64,000 nt of DNA from Ruegeria arenilitoris (GCF_013035315.1 NZ_WQHP01000005.1:134001-198000); one strand, 5' to 3'. Numbered from the stretch's first letter, positions 1 through 9,875 are shown. Numbers and translations: made by a program. The notes: generated by a model not told the origin, from the sequence alone.

Positions 1-2
1 CC

Positions 3-185
3 TGCCACGACCTGTTGTATTCAACGGAAAATCCGCGAGCTCTCATTCGTATGATGCAGCATGTGATGAAACTGCCGGATGAGGAGTTGGCCAAAAAACG
101 TAAAGCCTGTTTCGACTTCGCGATTGAGCGCGAACCGGCCCATCTGTCGAAAGAACTGAAAAGCGCTTTGTCCGAGTTTCTCTGA
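3..185 (+). CDS. C-terminal end of an unidentified protein (partial)
   Basis: An open frame enters from the left edge and ends with TGA at 183-185, giving about 60 residues. It is rich in Lys, Glu and Arg and ends ...KSALSEFL, with a segment STENPRALIRMMQHV that resembles the C-terminal helical tail of family-1 glycosyltransferases; that family link is only a guess. The gene is convergent with sdhA, so no sdhB follows sdhA directly on the minus strand. The start and most of the protein lie outside the window. Confidence 0.5.
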   Translation, partial: CHDLLYSTENPRALIRMMQHVMKLPDEELAKKRKACFDFAIEREPAHLSKELKSALSEFL

Positions 186-258
186 ACACGGCGCTGCCTT
201 TCACCCTGAAATGCTCGGCACTGATCAGTGATCAGCGCGACCTGTCAGAAATTGCAGT

Positions 259-283
259 CGCACCACCCGGTCGGGGTGGTGCG
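259..283. terminator. hairpin between convergent genes
   Basis: A perfect 10-bp inverted repeat (CGCACCACCC / GGGTGGTGCG) with a 5-nt loop sits between the partial plus-strand gene and the 3' end of sdhA. No clear T-run follows on either strand, so it is a plausible bidirectional terminator or mRNA 3'-end stabiliser rather than a textbook one. Confidence 0.4.
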
Positions 284-299
284 TTCCAAATGGACCAGG

Positions 300-2108
300 T
301 CAGAACGTCCGCGCCTTCGGCGCGATTTTCTGAAGGCTGATGCCGCCTTCATCTTCGGTTGTCAGCGGATCAACGATGACCGGGCGATAGCTGAGATCGA
401 CCTTGTTGCCTTCGACCCGCGAAACGGTGTGAACGCGCCAGTTTTCATCGTCACGCTCGGTGTAATCCTCATGCGCGTGGGCACCGCGGGATTCCTTGCG
501 CGCCTCGGCACCGACGATGGTGGCCAACGCGCTCGGCATCAGGTTGGTCAGTTCCAGCGTTTCCATCAGGTCGCTGTTCCAGACCAGTGAGCGGTCACTG
601 ACTTTCAGATCGTCCATCTTGGCGGCAATCGCCGTCATTTTCTCGACGCCTTCGGCCATGGTTTTGGCGGTCCGGAAGACGGCGGCGTCTTCCTGCATGG
701 TGCGCTGCATTTCAAGCCGCAGGTCGGCGGTCGCAATTGCGCCGCTGGCATTGCGTACCGCGTCGAAACGATCAAACGCCTTGTCGACGGACGCCTGGTT
801 CAGAACCGAGTTCGGCGCATCGGCGTCCACGACCTTGCCCGCCTTGATCGCCGCCGCGCGGCCAAACACCACGAGGTCGATCAGCGAGTTCGATCCCAGA
901 CGGTTGGCACCGTGAACCGAAGCACACCCGGCCTCACCCACGGCCATCAGGCCAGGGACCACGGCGGTCGGGTTGTCAGCGGTCGGGTTCAAAACCTCAC
1001 CCCAATAGTTGGTCGGGATACCGCCCATGTTGTAGTGAACGGTCGGCAGAACCGGGATTGGCTCTTTGGTGACGTCAACACCCGCAAAAACGCGCGCCGA
1101 TTCCGAAATCCCCGGCAGACGCTCTGCCAGTGCTTCAGCAGGCAGGTGCGACAGGTTCAGGTGAATGTGGTCACCGTTGTCACCATGGCCACGACCTTCG
1201 CGGATTTCCATGGTCATCGATCGCGAGACATAGTCACGGGGTGCCAAATCCTTGTACTGGGGCGCGTAGCGCTCCATGAACCGTTCGCCTTCCGAATTGG
1301 TCAGGTAACCGCCCTCTCCGCGTGCGCCTTCGGTGATCAGGCAGCCCGAACCGTAGATGCCGGTCGGGTGGAACTGAACAAACTCCATATCCTGCAGCGC
1401 CAGACCCGCGCGAGCCACCATCCCGCCACCGTCGCCGGTGCAGGTATGGGCCGAGGTGGCGCTGAAATAGGCGCGGCCGTAACCACCGGTCGCCAGCACT
1501 ACCATCTTGGCGTTGAAGACATGCATCGTGCCGTCGTCCAGCTTCCAGCAGACAACGCCCTGACACTGCCCATCCTCGGACATGATCAGGTCGATGGCGA
1601 AGTATTCGATATAGAACTCGGCGTTGTTCTTCAGCGACTGACCATAGAGCGTGTGCAGGATCGCGTGGCCGGTCCGGTCTGCGGCAGCACAGGTCCGCTG
1701 AACAGCAGGGCCTTCACCGAATTCGGTGGTGTGGCCACCGAAGGGGCGCTGATAGATCTTGCCTTCTTCTGTCCGGCTGAAGGGCACGCCGTAGTGCTCC
1801 AGCTCATATACGGCTTTGGGAGCTTCGCGCGCGAGGTATTCCATCGCGTCGGTATCACCCAGCCAGTCCGAGCCTTTGACGGTGTCATACATGTGCCACT
1901 GCCAATGGTCAGGGCCCATGTTAGAAAGCGATGCGGCGATACCACCCTGCGCAGCAACCGTGTGCGAGCGCGTCGGGAACACCTTGGTCACGCATGCCGT
2001 GCGCAGACCCTGTTCTGCCATACCCAGTGTGGCGCGCAGACCGGCACCACCAGCGCCGACAACAACCACGTCATATTCGTGTGTTTCGTATTCGTATGCA
2101 GCTGTCAT
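300..2108 (-). CDS. sdhA: succinate dehydrogenase flavoprotein subunit
   Basis: Catalytic subunit of complex II, oxidising succinate to fumarate at the inner membrane and feeding electrons to quinone through SdhB and SdhCD. The 602 residues match the usual length. Visible motifs are the FAD-binding GAGGAG at about 18-23, the SHTVAAQGG segment with the flavinylated His at about 49, substrate-site HPTG at 247-250, EGARGEGG at about 260-267 and RDYVSRS at about 291. The ATG is preceded by AAGGA. It is the third gene of sdhC-sdhD-sdhA; the iron-sulfur subunit gene is not directly downstream. Confidence 0.97.
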   Translation of the reverse strand: MTAAYEYETHEYDVVVVGAGGAGLRATLGMAEQGLRTACVTKVFPTRSHTVAAQGGIAASLSNMGPDHWQWHMYDTVKGSDWLGDTDAMEYLAREAPKAVYELEHYGVPFSRTEEGKIYQRPFGGHTTEFGEGPAVQRTCAAADRTGHAILHTLYGQSLKNNAEFYIEYFAIDLIMSEDGQCQGVVCWKLDDGTMHVFNAKMVVLATGGYGRAYFSATSAHTCTGDGGGMVARAGLALQDMEFVQFHPTGIYGSGCLITEGARGEGGYLTNSEGERFMERYAPQYKDLAPRDYVSRSMTMEIREGRGHGDNGDHIHLNLSHLPAEALAERLPGISESARVFAGVDVTKEPIPVLPTVHYNMGGIPTNYWGEVLNPTADNPTAVVPGLMAVGEAGCASVHGANRLGSNSLIDLVVFGRAAAIKAGKVVDADAPNSVLNQASVDKAFDRFDAVRNASGAIATADLRLEMQRTMQEDAAVFRTAKTMAEGVEKMTAIAAKMDDLKVSDRSLVWNSDLMETLELTNLMPSALATIVGAEARKESRGAHAHEDYTERDDENWRVHTVSRVEGNKVDLSYRPVIVDPLTTEDEGGISLQKIAPKARTF

Positions 2109-2132
2109 TTGTCTATTTCCTTACCGCGCGTT

Positions 2133-2504
2133 TCACAGAGCCAGCTTGATCAGGGCAAACAGCCCAGCAGCTATCAATGTGTAGCCAAACGCCGCGACGG
2201 CCATGAGGCTCAGCTTTTCTGCGACACCGTGGACATAATCTTCGATCGCAACCTGTGTCTCTCGCACCAGGTGCAGGATGACGACGACCATCGTCAGACC
2301 GGTCACGATGGCCGGGAATGGGCGACCGTAATAGGCCAGAACCTCTTCGTATGATTTGCCAAGCCCGTTGGCAAAGACGAATACGAACAGCGGTACAAGA
2401 ATGACCAGAGCCGCCGAGCTGACCATCATCTGCCAGTGATGATGTGTGCCTTCACCGCCAGCCCCGGTTCCCTGCGCGCGTTTGCGGTCAGTGAGATAAT
2501 TCAT
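2133..2504 (-). CDS. sdhD: succinate dehydrogenase membrane anchor subunit
   Basis: Small anchor subunit of complex II (123 residues) that with SdhC binds haem b and ubiquinone. Three hydrophobic helices are visible at about 28-47, 62-82 and 98-120. His78 at the end of the second helix, followed by VAIEDY, fits the haem-ligand and quinone-site motif of SdhD. The start is preceded by AAGGAG. It lies 24 nt upstream of sdhA and 11 nt after sdhC in the same operon. Confidence 0.93.
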   Translation of the reverse strand: MNYLTDRKRAQGTGAGGEGTHHHWQMMVSSAALVILVPLFVFVFANGLGKSYEEVLAYYGRPFPAIVTGLTMVVVILHLVRETQVAIEDYVHGVAEKLSLMAVAAFGYTLIAAGLFALIKLAL

Positions 2505-2515
2505 AGCCAGTCTCC

Positions 2516-2899
2516 TTAAACCGCGATTGCCGTGATGAACGCGAGAATGGTGGCCAGCACCAGCATGCCGATCCCCAGCTTCTCGGAAATCCGCACATCC
2601 ACGCAGTATCCCAGGTCCCAGATCACGTGACGCAGACGGCCCAGCATGTGATAGAAAATCGCCCAGGTCGCAGCGAACATCACCAGATCACCCAACCAGC
2701 TTCTCATCAGCCCATCGATAAAACTGAACGACGACTCAGAAGTCGCAGCTGCCAGGAACCACCAGACAACAAAGAATGCGACCAACAGCGACGCAATTCC
2801 TGTGATACGCACAAGGATCGAGGTCACCGAAGTCAGTTGCGGGCGGTAAATCGAAAGGTGGGGTGAAAGAGGGCGATTGCCCCGATTTACATCGGCCAT
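2516..2899 (-). CDS. sdhC: succinate dehydrogenase cytochrome b556 subunit
   Basis: Membrane anchor of complex II, 127 residues with three membrane helices. The N-terminal signature SPHLSIYRPQLTSVTSI and the YHMLGRLRHVIWD segment with the haem-ligand His84 are diagnostic. The frame stays open further upstream, but the ATG at 2899 was chosen because AAAGGAG precedes it and the N-terminus then matches the family. First gene of the sdhCDA operon; a paired GTGATCAC operator lies 115-143 bp upstream. Confidence 0.95.
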   Translation of the reverse strand: MADVNRGNRPLSPHLSIYRPQLTSVTSILVRITGIASLLVAFFVVWWFLAAATSESSFSFIDGLMRSWLGDLVMFAATWAIFYHMLGRLRHVIWDLGYCVDVRISEKLGIGMLVLATILAFITAIAV

Positions 2900-3013
2900 G
2901 TTGGCTCCTTTACGGTTGGCTTCCGAAGGTTTTACTGTTTTTTGCCGTTCTGTCACGTGCTGCAACTGCAAAAAAGCTGATATTTGATGCAAAATGGCGG
3001 ATATTTGCGATAT

Positions 3014-3042
3014 GTGATCACGCAAAATAAACTCGTGATCAC
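3014..3042. promoter_or_regulatory. paired GTGATCAC operator upstream of sdhC
   Basis: Two perfect GTGATCAC palindromes at 3014-3021 and 3035-3042, centres 21 bp apart (two helical turns), the second followed by AAAT. The same arrangement with the same spacing lies upstream of sucC. This is most simply a binding site for two dimers of a TCA-cycle regulator. The regulator is not in the window. AkgR, described in Rhodobacter sphaeroides as an activator of TCA genes, is a candidate, but I cannot confirm its motif. Confidence 0.7.
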
Positions 3043-3098
3043 AAATGAATTATACGGCATGTGATGTTAGCGCCTGAAACCCCGAATCTGCGATTCAA

Positions 3099-3761
3099 CT
3101 ATTTCAATTCAGCGGTTTGCTGGGTCACTTCGCGCAACAGTTTTTTACGTATGCGTTCAGGATAATCAGCGAAACCCGATGCCGAGACGACAAAGGCGCC
3201 CTCGCCCACGATCACGTTTTCAAAGAAATACGCGGTCAGATCCGGCTCGGTCTCCTCAATGGCAATTGCGTTCACCGTCACACCACGGGTCCGCAGGATT
3301 CGGTGCAATTCGGACGGTTCGATCCCTTCATTCGATACGCCGTCGCCCGAGATGTCGATCAGATGCCGTTCGCAATCAGCAACCTCATCAAAATAGGCCA
3401 TGGTTGTTTCCAGCGCCTCTCCGATCGCAGTTGAAAAGTTGCGCCAGACCCGAGGATCATTGCCCACCCGGTCAGCAAACTGATCTATCGCCTCGAAACT
3501 GTCGATGCGTGTCCAGGGAACCGTGACTTTCTGGCGCGACGATCCCGTCCACTGCACCAGCATCACACGGGCTTGTCCGCGCACCAAAGCCTCGGACACA
3601 ATCGGATCGCGCAAACCGGCGGCAAGGCCGTCCATCTGAATACGGTATTCCGTGCTGTCGACCGAGCCTGAGACATCCACCGCCAACGCCAACGCGAGGT
3701 CACACGCATAGGCAGGCGGCGACAGACAAACGCAAGCAGCAATTGTGCGGAACAACGTCAT
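3099..3761 (-). CDS. DUF1194 vWA-like secreted protein
   Basis: A 220-residue protein with an N-terminal signal peptide (cleavage near PPAYA-CD) followed directly by a von Willebrand A-like fold. The MIDAS-type DVSGSVDS motif lies at about 29-36 and a second ISGDGVSNEG motif at about 140-148, as in DUF1194 proteins. Such proteins are probably periplasmic metal-dependent adhesion or scaffold modules; no substrate is known. It sits alone between sdhC and the mch operon. Confidence 0.8.
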   Translation of the reverse strand: MTLFRTIAACVCLSPPAYACDLALALAVDVSGSVDSTEYRIQMDGLAAGLRDPIVSEALVRGQARVMLVQWTGSSRQKVTVPWTRIDSFEAIDQFADRVGNDPRVWRNFSTAIGEALETTMAYFDEVADCERHLIDISGDGVSNEGIEPSELHRILRTRGVTVNAIAIEETEPDLTAYFFENVIVGEGAFVVSASGFADYPERIRKKLLREVTQQTAELK

Positions 3762-3818
3762 GACCGCAGCCTAGCACGATTGGCGCAGGCTGCGATCAAA
3801 TGAATGTCACCGATCGCG

Positions 3819-4847
3819 TTAATTCGGCATCAGGGCCCAGTAGTCCAGGTCCAGCAGGACATTCGGCAGATACCGCCCGTCTTCGTTTTTCAATTCGAAC
3901 GGCGCTCCACCTTTGGTGGCGACCAGACGCAGACGGACGGCTCCAACACCCGGAACGTCGGTTTCCGCCTTGTCCAGAACCTCGGACCAAGCCTTGATCG
4001 TGTCACCGGCAAAACAGGGGTTGGCATGTGCGCCACCATTCAGGCCGACGATCATCTGCGCGTTGGCCAAACCGTTGAACGATAGGGTTCGGGCCATCGA
4101 AATCACGTGACCCCCATAGATCAGACGTCCTTCGGGGCGGAAGGTCAGGTCGAAATGTACCTTGGCAGTGTTTTGCCACAGGCGCGTGGCCAACATATGT
4201 TCGGCCTCTTCCACTGTGACGCCGTCGACGTGGTCAATCGTTTCGCCGATTTCGTAGTCTCCCCAACGATGGGCCTCACCAGCTTGGGCGAAATCGTAGA
4301 TCGAGAAATCAAGGCCCTGGGGCACAACCAAATCCTGCGCGTCCAGTGCCTTTTTCAGTTCCGGCACGACCGTCTCGGGCGCGGGTGCATCCAAATCGGA
4401 TTTCCGAACCATGACCCAGCGGACATACTCGATCACCACCTCATCACGTTGATTCAGGCCGCGCGTACGCACCCAGACAACGCCAGTCTTGCCGTTCGAG
4501 TTCTGTTTAAGGCCGATCACCTCGGATTCCGAACGCAGCGTGTCGCCGGGGTAAACCGGTTTCAGCCAGCGTCCTTCGGCATACCCGAGATTGGCCACCG
4601 CGTTCAGTGAAACATCGGGGACGGTTTTGCCAAACACGACGTGGAACGCAGCCAGATCATCAATCGGGCTTTCCGGCAAACCAGAGGCCCGGGCGAACTC
4701 GTCCGAGGAATAAAGCGCATGCCGCGCAGGATAGAGCGCGTGGTACAGCGCCCGTTCGCCCGTGGTAACCGTACGTGGCACCGCGTGGTGAAGCACCTGA
4801 CCTATTGAGTAATCCTCGAAAAAGCGGCCCGGATTGGTTTTTGCCAT
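3819..4847 (-). CDS. mch: mesaconyl-CoA hydratase (beta-methylmalyl-CoA dehydratase)
   Basis: A 342-residue MaoC-like double hot-dog protein matching mesaconyl-CoA hydratase, which interconverts mesaconyl-CoA and beta-methylmalyl-CoA in the ethylmalonyl-CoA pathway for acetate and C2 assimilation. The N-terminus GRFFEDYSIGQVLHHAVPRT and the segment LIYGGHVISMARTLSFNG in the second half are typical. Its ATG overlaps the stop of the DUF1737 gene (TAATG), indicating translational coupling. Neighbours include an Mcl2-type malyl-CoA thioesterase, consistent with the same pathway. Confidence 0.9.
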   Translation of the reverse strand: MAKTNPGRFFEDYSIGQVLHHAVPRTVTTGERALYHALYPARHALYSSDEFARASGLPESPIDDLAAFHVVFGKTVPDVSLNAVANLGYAEGRWLKPVYPGDTLRSESEVIGLKQNSNGKTGVVWVRTRGLNQRDEVVIEYVRWVMVRKSDLDAPAPETVVPELKKALDAQDLVVPQGLDFSIYDFAQAGEAHRWGDYEIGETIDHVDGVTVEEAEHMLATRLWQNTAKVHFDLTFRPEGRLIYGGHVISMARTLSFNGLANAQMIVGLNGGAHANPCFAGDTIKAWSEVLDKAETDVPGVGAVRLRLVATKGGAPFELKNEDGRYLPNVLLDLDYWALMPN

Positions 4848-5053
4848 TATTGCTGTCCCAGTTTCATGTCAGGTGAATAGTCGGCCTCGACCTCTTTGGT
4901 CACGGCCTGTGCGCAGCGCATCACGCTGTTTGTGGCGTCGTAAGCGTAGCACGGGTCGCCATAAAGCTCCCACCCCTTTGCCAGCGCGTCGGACACTTTG
5001 TGGCAGAACGCGGATGTATCTTCCTCGGTCAACAGACGATAGAGTTTTGCCAT
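4847..5053 (-). CDS. DUF1737 small protein
   Basis: A 68-residue cytoplasmic protein beginning MAKLYRLLTEEDTSAFCHKV with the GWELYGDP motif of DUF1737, a family usually involving short proteins of unknown function. It is embedded in the mch/mcl2 operon, one base overlapping mch and 12 nt after the NnrU gene. The conserved position next to mch suggests co-expression with CoA-ester metabolism; no activity can be assigned from the sequence. Confidence 0.8.
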   Translation of the reverse strand: MAKLYRLLTEEDTSAFCHKVSDALAKGWELYGDPCYAYDATNSVMRCAQAVTKEVEADYSPDMKLGQQ

Positions 5054-5065
5054 GATGTCAAATCC

Positions 5066-5620
5066 TTAAGACGGGAAAGGCGACGGGCCGACCAGCCCGT
5101 GAATGTAACCGATGATGCCCAGCAGAACGATCGAGGCGACAAAGAACATCGCGTCTTTCCCATAAGTGCCGGGTTCGCCGGGGGTCCAGTCCGGTTCGGA
5201 CTTGTTGATCACAATCACTTCAACCACGGCCCAGGCCAGCAATCCGCCAAACAGGATGATCGAGGCCAGATCCCCATTCACAAGCAAGTGCGCGAACGCC
5301 CACAGCTTGAACCCGCCCAACATCGGATGGCGGACTTTGTTCAACAGCCGACCTTTGGTCCCTGCGGGGCTCATCATGAAGATCGCAATCAGAACCAAAA
5401 GGTTGTTGATGTGGATCATGAACGTTGGCGGGGCCCAAACATAGATGAAGTCGGTCATCCGATAACCGAAGATCATCAACAGTATAGACGCGACCAAAGC
5501 CAAAGCGACCGCGCCTTTGCCGCCATCGCCCATGGCGGCGCGCTGCTCTGGCATCACACGCTTGAACAGATGCGCAGCCCACCAGAGCGCCACGCCGAGA
5601 ATCAGAAGTACAAAGCCCAT
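5066..5620 (-). CDS. NnrU family membrane protein
   Basis: A 184-residue integral membrane protein with about five hydrophobic segments and the NnrU-family signature VRHPMLGGFKLWAFAHLLVNG around 97-117. NnrU was named for denitrification clusters and is related to plant 15-cis-zeta-carotene isomerase; the conserved histidines could bind haem. Its role here is unknown. It lies 6 nt after the Mcl2-type gene and upstream of DUF1737 and mch, so all four are probably co-transcribed. Confidence 0.85.
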   Translation of the reverse strand: MGFVLLILGVALWWAAHLFKRVMPEQRAAMGDGGKGAVALALVASILLMIFGYRMTDFIYVWAPPTFMIHINNLLVLIAIFMMSPAGTKGRLLNKVRHPMLGGFKLWAFAHLLVNGDLASIILFGGLLAWAVVEVIVINKSEPDWTPGEPGTYGKDAMFFVASIVLLGIIGYIHGLVGPSPFPS

Positions 5621-5626
5621 GCTGGC

Positions 5627-6484
5627 TTACCCCGCTTGCAAAGCTGTTATCGCCTCCGCTTTTGCCAGAATTTCCCGGGCAGTTACAACGTGCAGGTTCT
5701 CAACGATTTTGCCATCAACCACAGCCACGCCCTGTCCTTGGGCCTCGACCTCTTCGAAGGCGGCGATTTGGCGGCGCGCCAGATCGATTTCGGAATCCGA
5801 TGGGGCGTAGGCGGCATTGGTGACATCAACCTGCGCCGGGTGAATCAAGGTCTTGCCGTCAAAGCCCATGTCACGGCCCTGCGCACACTCGGCGGCCAAG
5901 CCTTCCTCGTCCTTGAACGCGTTGTAGACACCATCGACAATGATCAGCCCTTCGGTCTTGGCGGCCAGCAGGCACAAGCCCAGCGAGGTCATCAGTGGCA
6001 GGCGATCGGGGCGGAAGCGGGTTTGCAGCTCTTTGGCCAGATCGTTGGTTCCCATGACAAAACCCGCCATCAGCGGATGGGCCGCGATTTCAGCCGCGTT
6101 CAGCATCCCACGCGGAGTTTCCATCATCGCCCAGATCGGCAGATCACCTGTGATCGCGGCCAGCGCATCCACATCCGCGGCCGAGTTCACCTTGGGCAAC
6201 AGAACAACATCTGCGTCCATGTCGCGTACGGCCTCGGCATCAGCGCGGCCCCATTCGGTGTCCAACCCGTTGATACGGACGATCTTGACGCGTGCGCCAT
6301 ACCCGCCTGCGGCCAGCGCAGCCTTGAGCGTCTCGCGCGCGTTCTCTTTCTCATCCGCTGCAACGGCATCTTCGAGGTCGAAAATGATCGCATCCACCGG
6401 CAGGGTGCGGGCCTTATCCTGGGCCCGATCTTTCGAGCCGGGGATGTAAAGAACAGATCGATAGGGGCGCTGGCGCGGGTCCAT
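5627..6484 (-). CDS. mcl2: (3S)-malyl-CoA thioesterase (Mcl2 type, HpcH/HpaI family)
   Basis: A 285-residue HpcH/HpaI-CitE family TIM-barrel protein. The N-terminus PYRSVLYIPGSKDRAQ and the segments IIFDLEDAVA, WAMMETPRGMLN, GTNDLAKEL and FDGKTLIHPAQ are as I remember for Rhodobacter sphaeroides Mcl2, which hydrolyses (3S)-malyl-CoA to malate and CoA, rather than the longer Mcl1 lyase. The ATG at 6484 is preferred over an upstream in-frame start because the family begins there. It heads the operon with NnrU, DUF1737 and mch. A citramalyl-CoA or related lyase activity cannot be excluded. Confidence 0.82.
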   Translation of the reverse strand: MDPRQRPYRSVLYIPGSKDRAQDKARTLPVDAIIFDLEDAVAADEKENARETLKAALAAGGYGARVKIVRINGLDTEWGRADAEAVRDMDADVVLLPKVNSAADVDALAAITGDLPIWAMMETPRGMLNAAEIAAHPLMAGFVMGTNDLAKELQTRFRPDRLPLMTSLGLCLLAAKTEGLIIVDGVYNAFKDEEGLAAECAQGRDMGFDGKTLIHPAQVDVTNAAYAPSDSEIDLARRQIAAFEEVEAQGQGVAVVDGKIVENLHVVTAREILAKAEAITALQAG

Positions 6485-6665
6485 TGGCTTCTCCCGAAGA
6501 AATAAAGTTGCGCGGAATGGGGCATTTTTTGTCGGAAAGTTCAAGCGCAAAATCGCCGCGCCGCAGCATTCTGATGTATGACCCGGCGCAACGTGCGTTC
6601 CCTTAACCGGATTTCGGTCTCCACTGGGCAGCCTGAAGGCCGGATGGAATCAAAAGGGTTCAGAG

Positions 6666-6965
6666 ATGCAAAAGACACTGTACAAGATGACGATGGGCCT
6701 TGGGATTATGGTTCTGGCGGCACAACAGGTCCACGCCCGCACCTGTGCTCCACGGGATGAGGTGATCAAACGGCTGACGGAGACCTACGGCGAAACCCGC
6801 CAGGGCATCGGCATCGCACGTCAGGGCACGGTGATGGAGTTGTTTGCCTCGGACCAGAGCGGCAGCTGGACGATCACGGTGACGTTGCCGGACGGGATCA
6901 CATGCCTTGTGGTCTCGGGGCAGGCTTATGAAACCATGGCCGAGGCCTTGCCGCCCAACGTTTAA
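6666..6965 (+). CDS. small secreted hypothetical protein
   Basis: A 99-residue protein with a signal peptide (hydrophobic stretch 9-18, cleavage near VHA-RT) and two cysteines in the mature part that could form one disulfide. I do not recognise a named domain. It reads toward the TauE/SafE gene and their 3' ends overlap by 4 nt. The divergent neighbour is mcl2. Its compact composition and clear signal peptide support a real gene. Confidence 0.7.
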   Translation: MQKTLYKMTMGLGIMVLAAQQVHARTCAPRDEVIKRLTETYGETRQGIGIARQGTVMELFASDQSGSWTITVTLPDGITCLVVSGQAYETMAEALPPNV

Positions 6966-7717
6966 GTGAATGCGTCCCAGATAAGTTTGCTGCCCGTCAG
7001 GGTCAGAAGAACGTATGCGATACCAAAGAACAGACGCTCAGACATCATGAAATGCGCCCGAACGCCCAGCCAGGCCCCAAGGATTGCGAATGGCGTCAGC
7101 AGCAGATCGGCCCAGGCTGTGTGCCAAGTGAATAGGCCCAAAAAGGCGTAGGGCACGAATTTGGCGATGTTGATAACCCAGAAAACCAGAACAGTGCTCG
7201 CCTGAAACTCGGTTTTGGAAAGGCGCTGTGACAGCAGATAGACAGCCGCCGGCGGCCCGCCCGCGTGGCTGACAAAGCTGGTGAACCCCGCGACGAGCCC
7301 GGCAAACACTCCGGCCGATGGCGGCAGTCGATTGGCAAAACCACGCACCCAACCCCTTGTTTGGGCGAGGTGCCATATGACAAAGCCGATCGAGATCCCG
7401 CCGATCAACAGGCGCAAAAGGTCATCATTAGTGGCCCTGAACAACAACGCGCCCAGCGCGACACCGGGCAAGGCCCCAAGGAACAGAAGGCGCGCGTCAG
7501 GCCAGCTCCAGCGTTTCCAATAGGGTCCCAGCGTTGCCACGTCGATCACCATCAGGATCGGCAACATCAGGGCAAGCGCCTGCCCCGGGTCCAAAATCAG
7601 CGCCAGAATCGAAGAGGACGCAAAGGCCACTCCCGAGCCAAAGCCGCCCTTGGAGATACCCGCAAAGATCACGGCCGGGATCGCCACGGCAAAAAACATC
7701 AGGTTCAATTCGAACAT
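6962..7717 (-). CDS. TauE/SafE family sulfite/organic-anion exporter
   Basis: A 251-residue polytopic membrane protein with about eight hydrophobic segments and the two repeated loops of the TauE/SafE family, seen as GISKGGFGSGVAF near 20-32 and GFTSFVSHAGGPPAAVYLL near 143-161. Members move sulfite, sulfoacetate or other anions across the inner membrane. No sulfonate-metabolism gene adjoins it, so its substrate is open. Upstream lies the shared control region with mdh. Confidence 0.88.
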   Translation of the reverse strand: MFELNLMFFAVAIPAVIFAGISKGGFGSGVAFASSSILALILDPGQALALMLPILMVIDVATLGPYWKRWSWPDARLLFLGALPGVALGALLFRATNDDLLRLLIGGISIGFVIWHLAQTRGWVRGFANRLPPSAGVFAGLVAGFTSFVSHAGGPPAAVYLLSQRLSKTEFQASTVLVFWVINIAKFVPYAFLGLFTWHTAWADLLLTPFAILGAWLGVRAHFMMSERLFFGIAYVLLTLTGSKLIWDAFT

Positions 7718-7832
7718 GCGGCGTCCCGGTTTAGGCTTGTGTCACTGGCCGTTTAGCGCAATCAGGTCGGGCTGCGCAAACTGTATGCGGTTGCATGCCG
7801 CGCCGCTGAACACTTGCGCGAAAGACATTTAA

Positions 7833-8840
<1,008 letters not shown>

Positions 8841-8862
8841 TCTAGCTGTTGCCAAAAATTGG

Positions 8863-8898
8863 AACCCGGTTCACCGTAAGGTGGGCCGGGTTTTGTTT
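8863..8898 (+). terminator. Rho-independent terminator of mdh
   Basis: AACCCGG (8863-8869) pairs with CCGGGTT (8886-8892), with an inner CACC/GGTG stem around a GTAA loop, followed by TTGTTTTG. It lies 22 bp after the mdh stop. It also decides the start of the next gene, because a GTG at 8881 falls inside the hairpin. Confidence 0.85.
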
Positions 8899-8910
8899 TG
8901 GGAAATTGCC

Positions 8911-9759
8911 ATGTCGTCTCAGGGTTTTGTCATTGCAGCCAGCGGTGAGCAGTACATAGAAACCGCGGTTGACGCTGCTATTTCGCTGAAGGCTGCGATG
9001 CCCGATGAGCCCGTCGATTTGTTCACCGACGTTGAGGGCGCACCGGGGAGTGAGGTCTTCGACCAAATCCACATGCTGGACAAAAGCTGGTTCCGTCCCA
9101 AGTTCGAAAGCCTTGTGCGCTCGCGGTTTGACAAGACCGTCTATCTGGATGCGGACGTGCGCTGTCTGGCGGATATGTCCGACATCTTCACTGTCCTGGA
9201 CCGGTTCGACATAGCGATGGTGCATGATCCCTTGCGCAACTCTCAGCATGCGCAGCGCGTCTGGAAAACTCCGCTGCCCAACGCGTTCCCGCATCTGAAT
9301 GGCGGACTGGTTGGAATTCGGACCTCTGAGCAAGTGCTGGACTTTTTGCGCGACGTACAGGAAACGATTATCGCAGAAGACCTGAAATCCGATCAGGCAC
9401 TGATCCGAGAGAAACTGTTCTACAGCGACCTGCGGTTGGCCGTTTTGCCACCGGAATACAATTTCCTCGACTACCGGCAGGCCGAGATGTTCGGATTTCT
9501 GCACAGCGCCCCTCGCCTGCTGCACCATTACAAATTCCATAGCCGACACGACAAACGATTGGACAGCGCTCGGTCCGTCGCGGGTCTGGTTGGGCCAGAT
9601 CTGGAACGTCACCTGAACGACCTGATCCAGGCAGATGCACAGCTGACACCCGGGACAGCAAAGAAAGTGCGCCCATTGGTGGACAAAGGCTTTCTGGGCA
9701 AGTTGCGCAAACTTATCATGGGCCTGAAAAAGGGCATCGTCCGCTTGCGCCGCAGCTAA
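8911..9759 (+). CDS. glycosyltransferase, GT8-like nucleotide-sugar fold
   Basis: A 282-residue protein with the GT-A fold features of family-8-like glycosyltransferases: an N-terminal GFVIAASGEQYIE strand-loop, the metal-binding DxD motif in TVYLDADVRCLADM at about 76-89, FPHLNGGLVGIR near 127-138, and a C-terminal LLHHYKFHSRHD histidine segment. It likely transfers a sugar to a surface glycan or lipid. The ATG at 8911 was chosen over GTG 8881, which lies in the mdh terminator. The C-terminus is strongly basic (LRKLIMGLKKGIVRLRRS), possibly membrane-associated. Confidence 0.78.
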   Translation: MSSQGFVIAASGEQYIETAVDAAISLKAAMPDEPVDLFTDVEGAPGSEVFDQIHMLDKSWFRPKFESLVRSRFDKTVYLDADVRCLADMSDIFTVLDRFDIAMVHDPLRNSQHAQRVWKTPLPNAFPHLNGGLVGIRTSEQVLDFLRDVQETIIAEDLKSDQALIREKLFYSDLRLAVLPPEYNFLDYRQAEMFGFLHSAPRLLHHYKFHSRHDKRLDSARSVAGLVGPDLERHLNDLIQADAQLTPGTAKKVRPLVDKGFLGKLRKLIMGLKKGIVRLRRS

Positions 9760-9772
9760 CCCCGAGGTTAGC
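9755..9772 (+). terminator. weak hairpin at glycosyltransferase stop codon
   Basis: A perfect 7-bp stem GCTAACC / GGTTAGC with a CCGA loop spans the stop codon of the preceding gene. There is no T-run, so termination there would be weak or Rho-dependent. Confidence 0.35.
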
Positions 9773-9846
9773 GCTAGCTTGAATATCCGTTTATTCTAAA
9801 GGTCGTCGACCGTTACGAATCAAATATCCGCTTAACTTCTACGTTT

Positions 9847-9875
9847 GTGATCACACGTTAAAAAGCTGTGATCAC
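9847..9875. promoter_or_regulatory. paired GTGATCAC operator upstream of sucC
   Basis: GTGATCAC palindromes at 9847-9854 and 9868-9875, again 21 bp centre to centre and followed by AAAT. This duplicates the arrangement upstream of sdhC. It lies about 110 bp before the sucC start in a 225-bp gap, the only long gap ahead of the suc operon, so it probably controls all of sucCD-sucAB-lpd. Confidence 0.7.

Noticed and set aside
221-235. CTGATCAGTGATCAG near the sdhA end considered as another TCA operator
   Set aside because: It has a different core and lies between convergent gene ends, not in a promoter.
912-2354. 480-codon plus-strand frame across sdhA and sdhD
   Set aside because: Antisense to conserved subunits, no start signal, His/Gln/Arg-rich composition typical of shadow frames.
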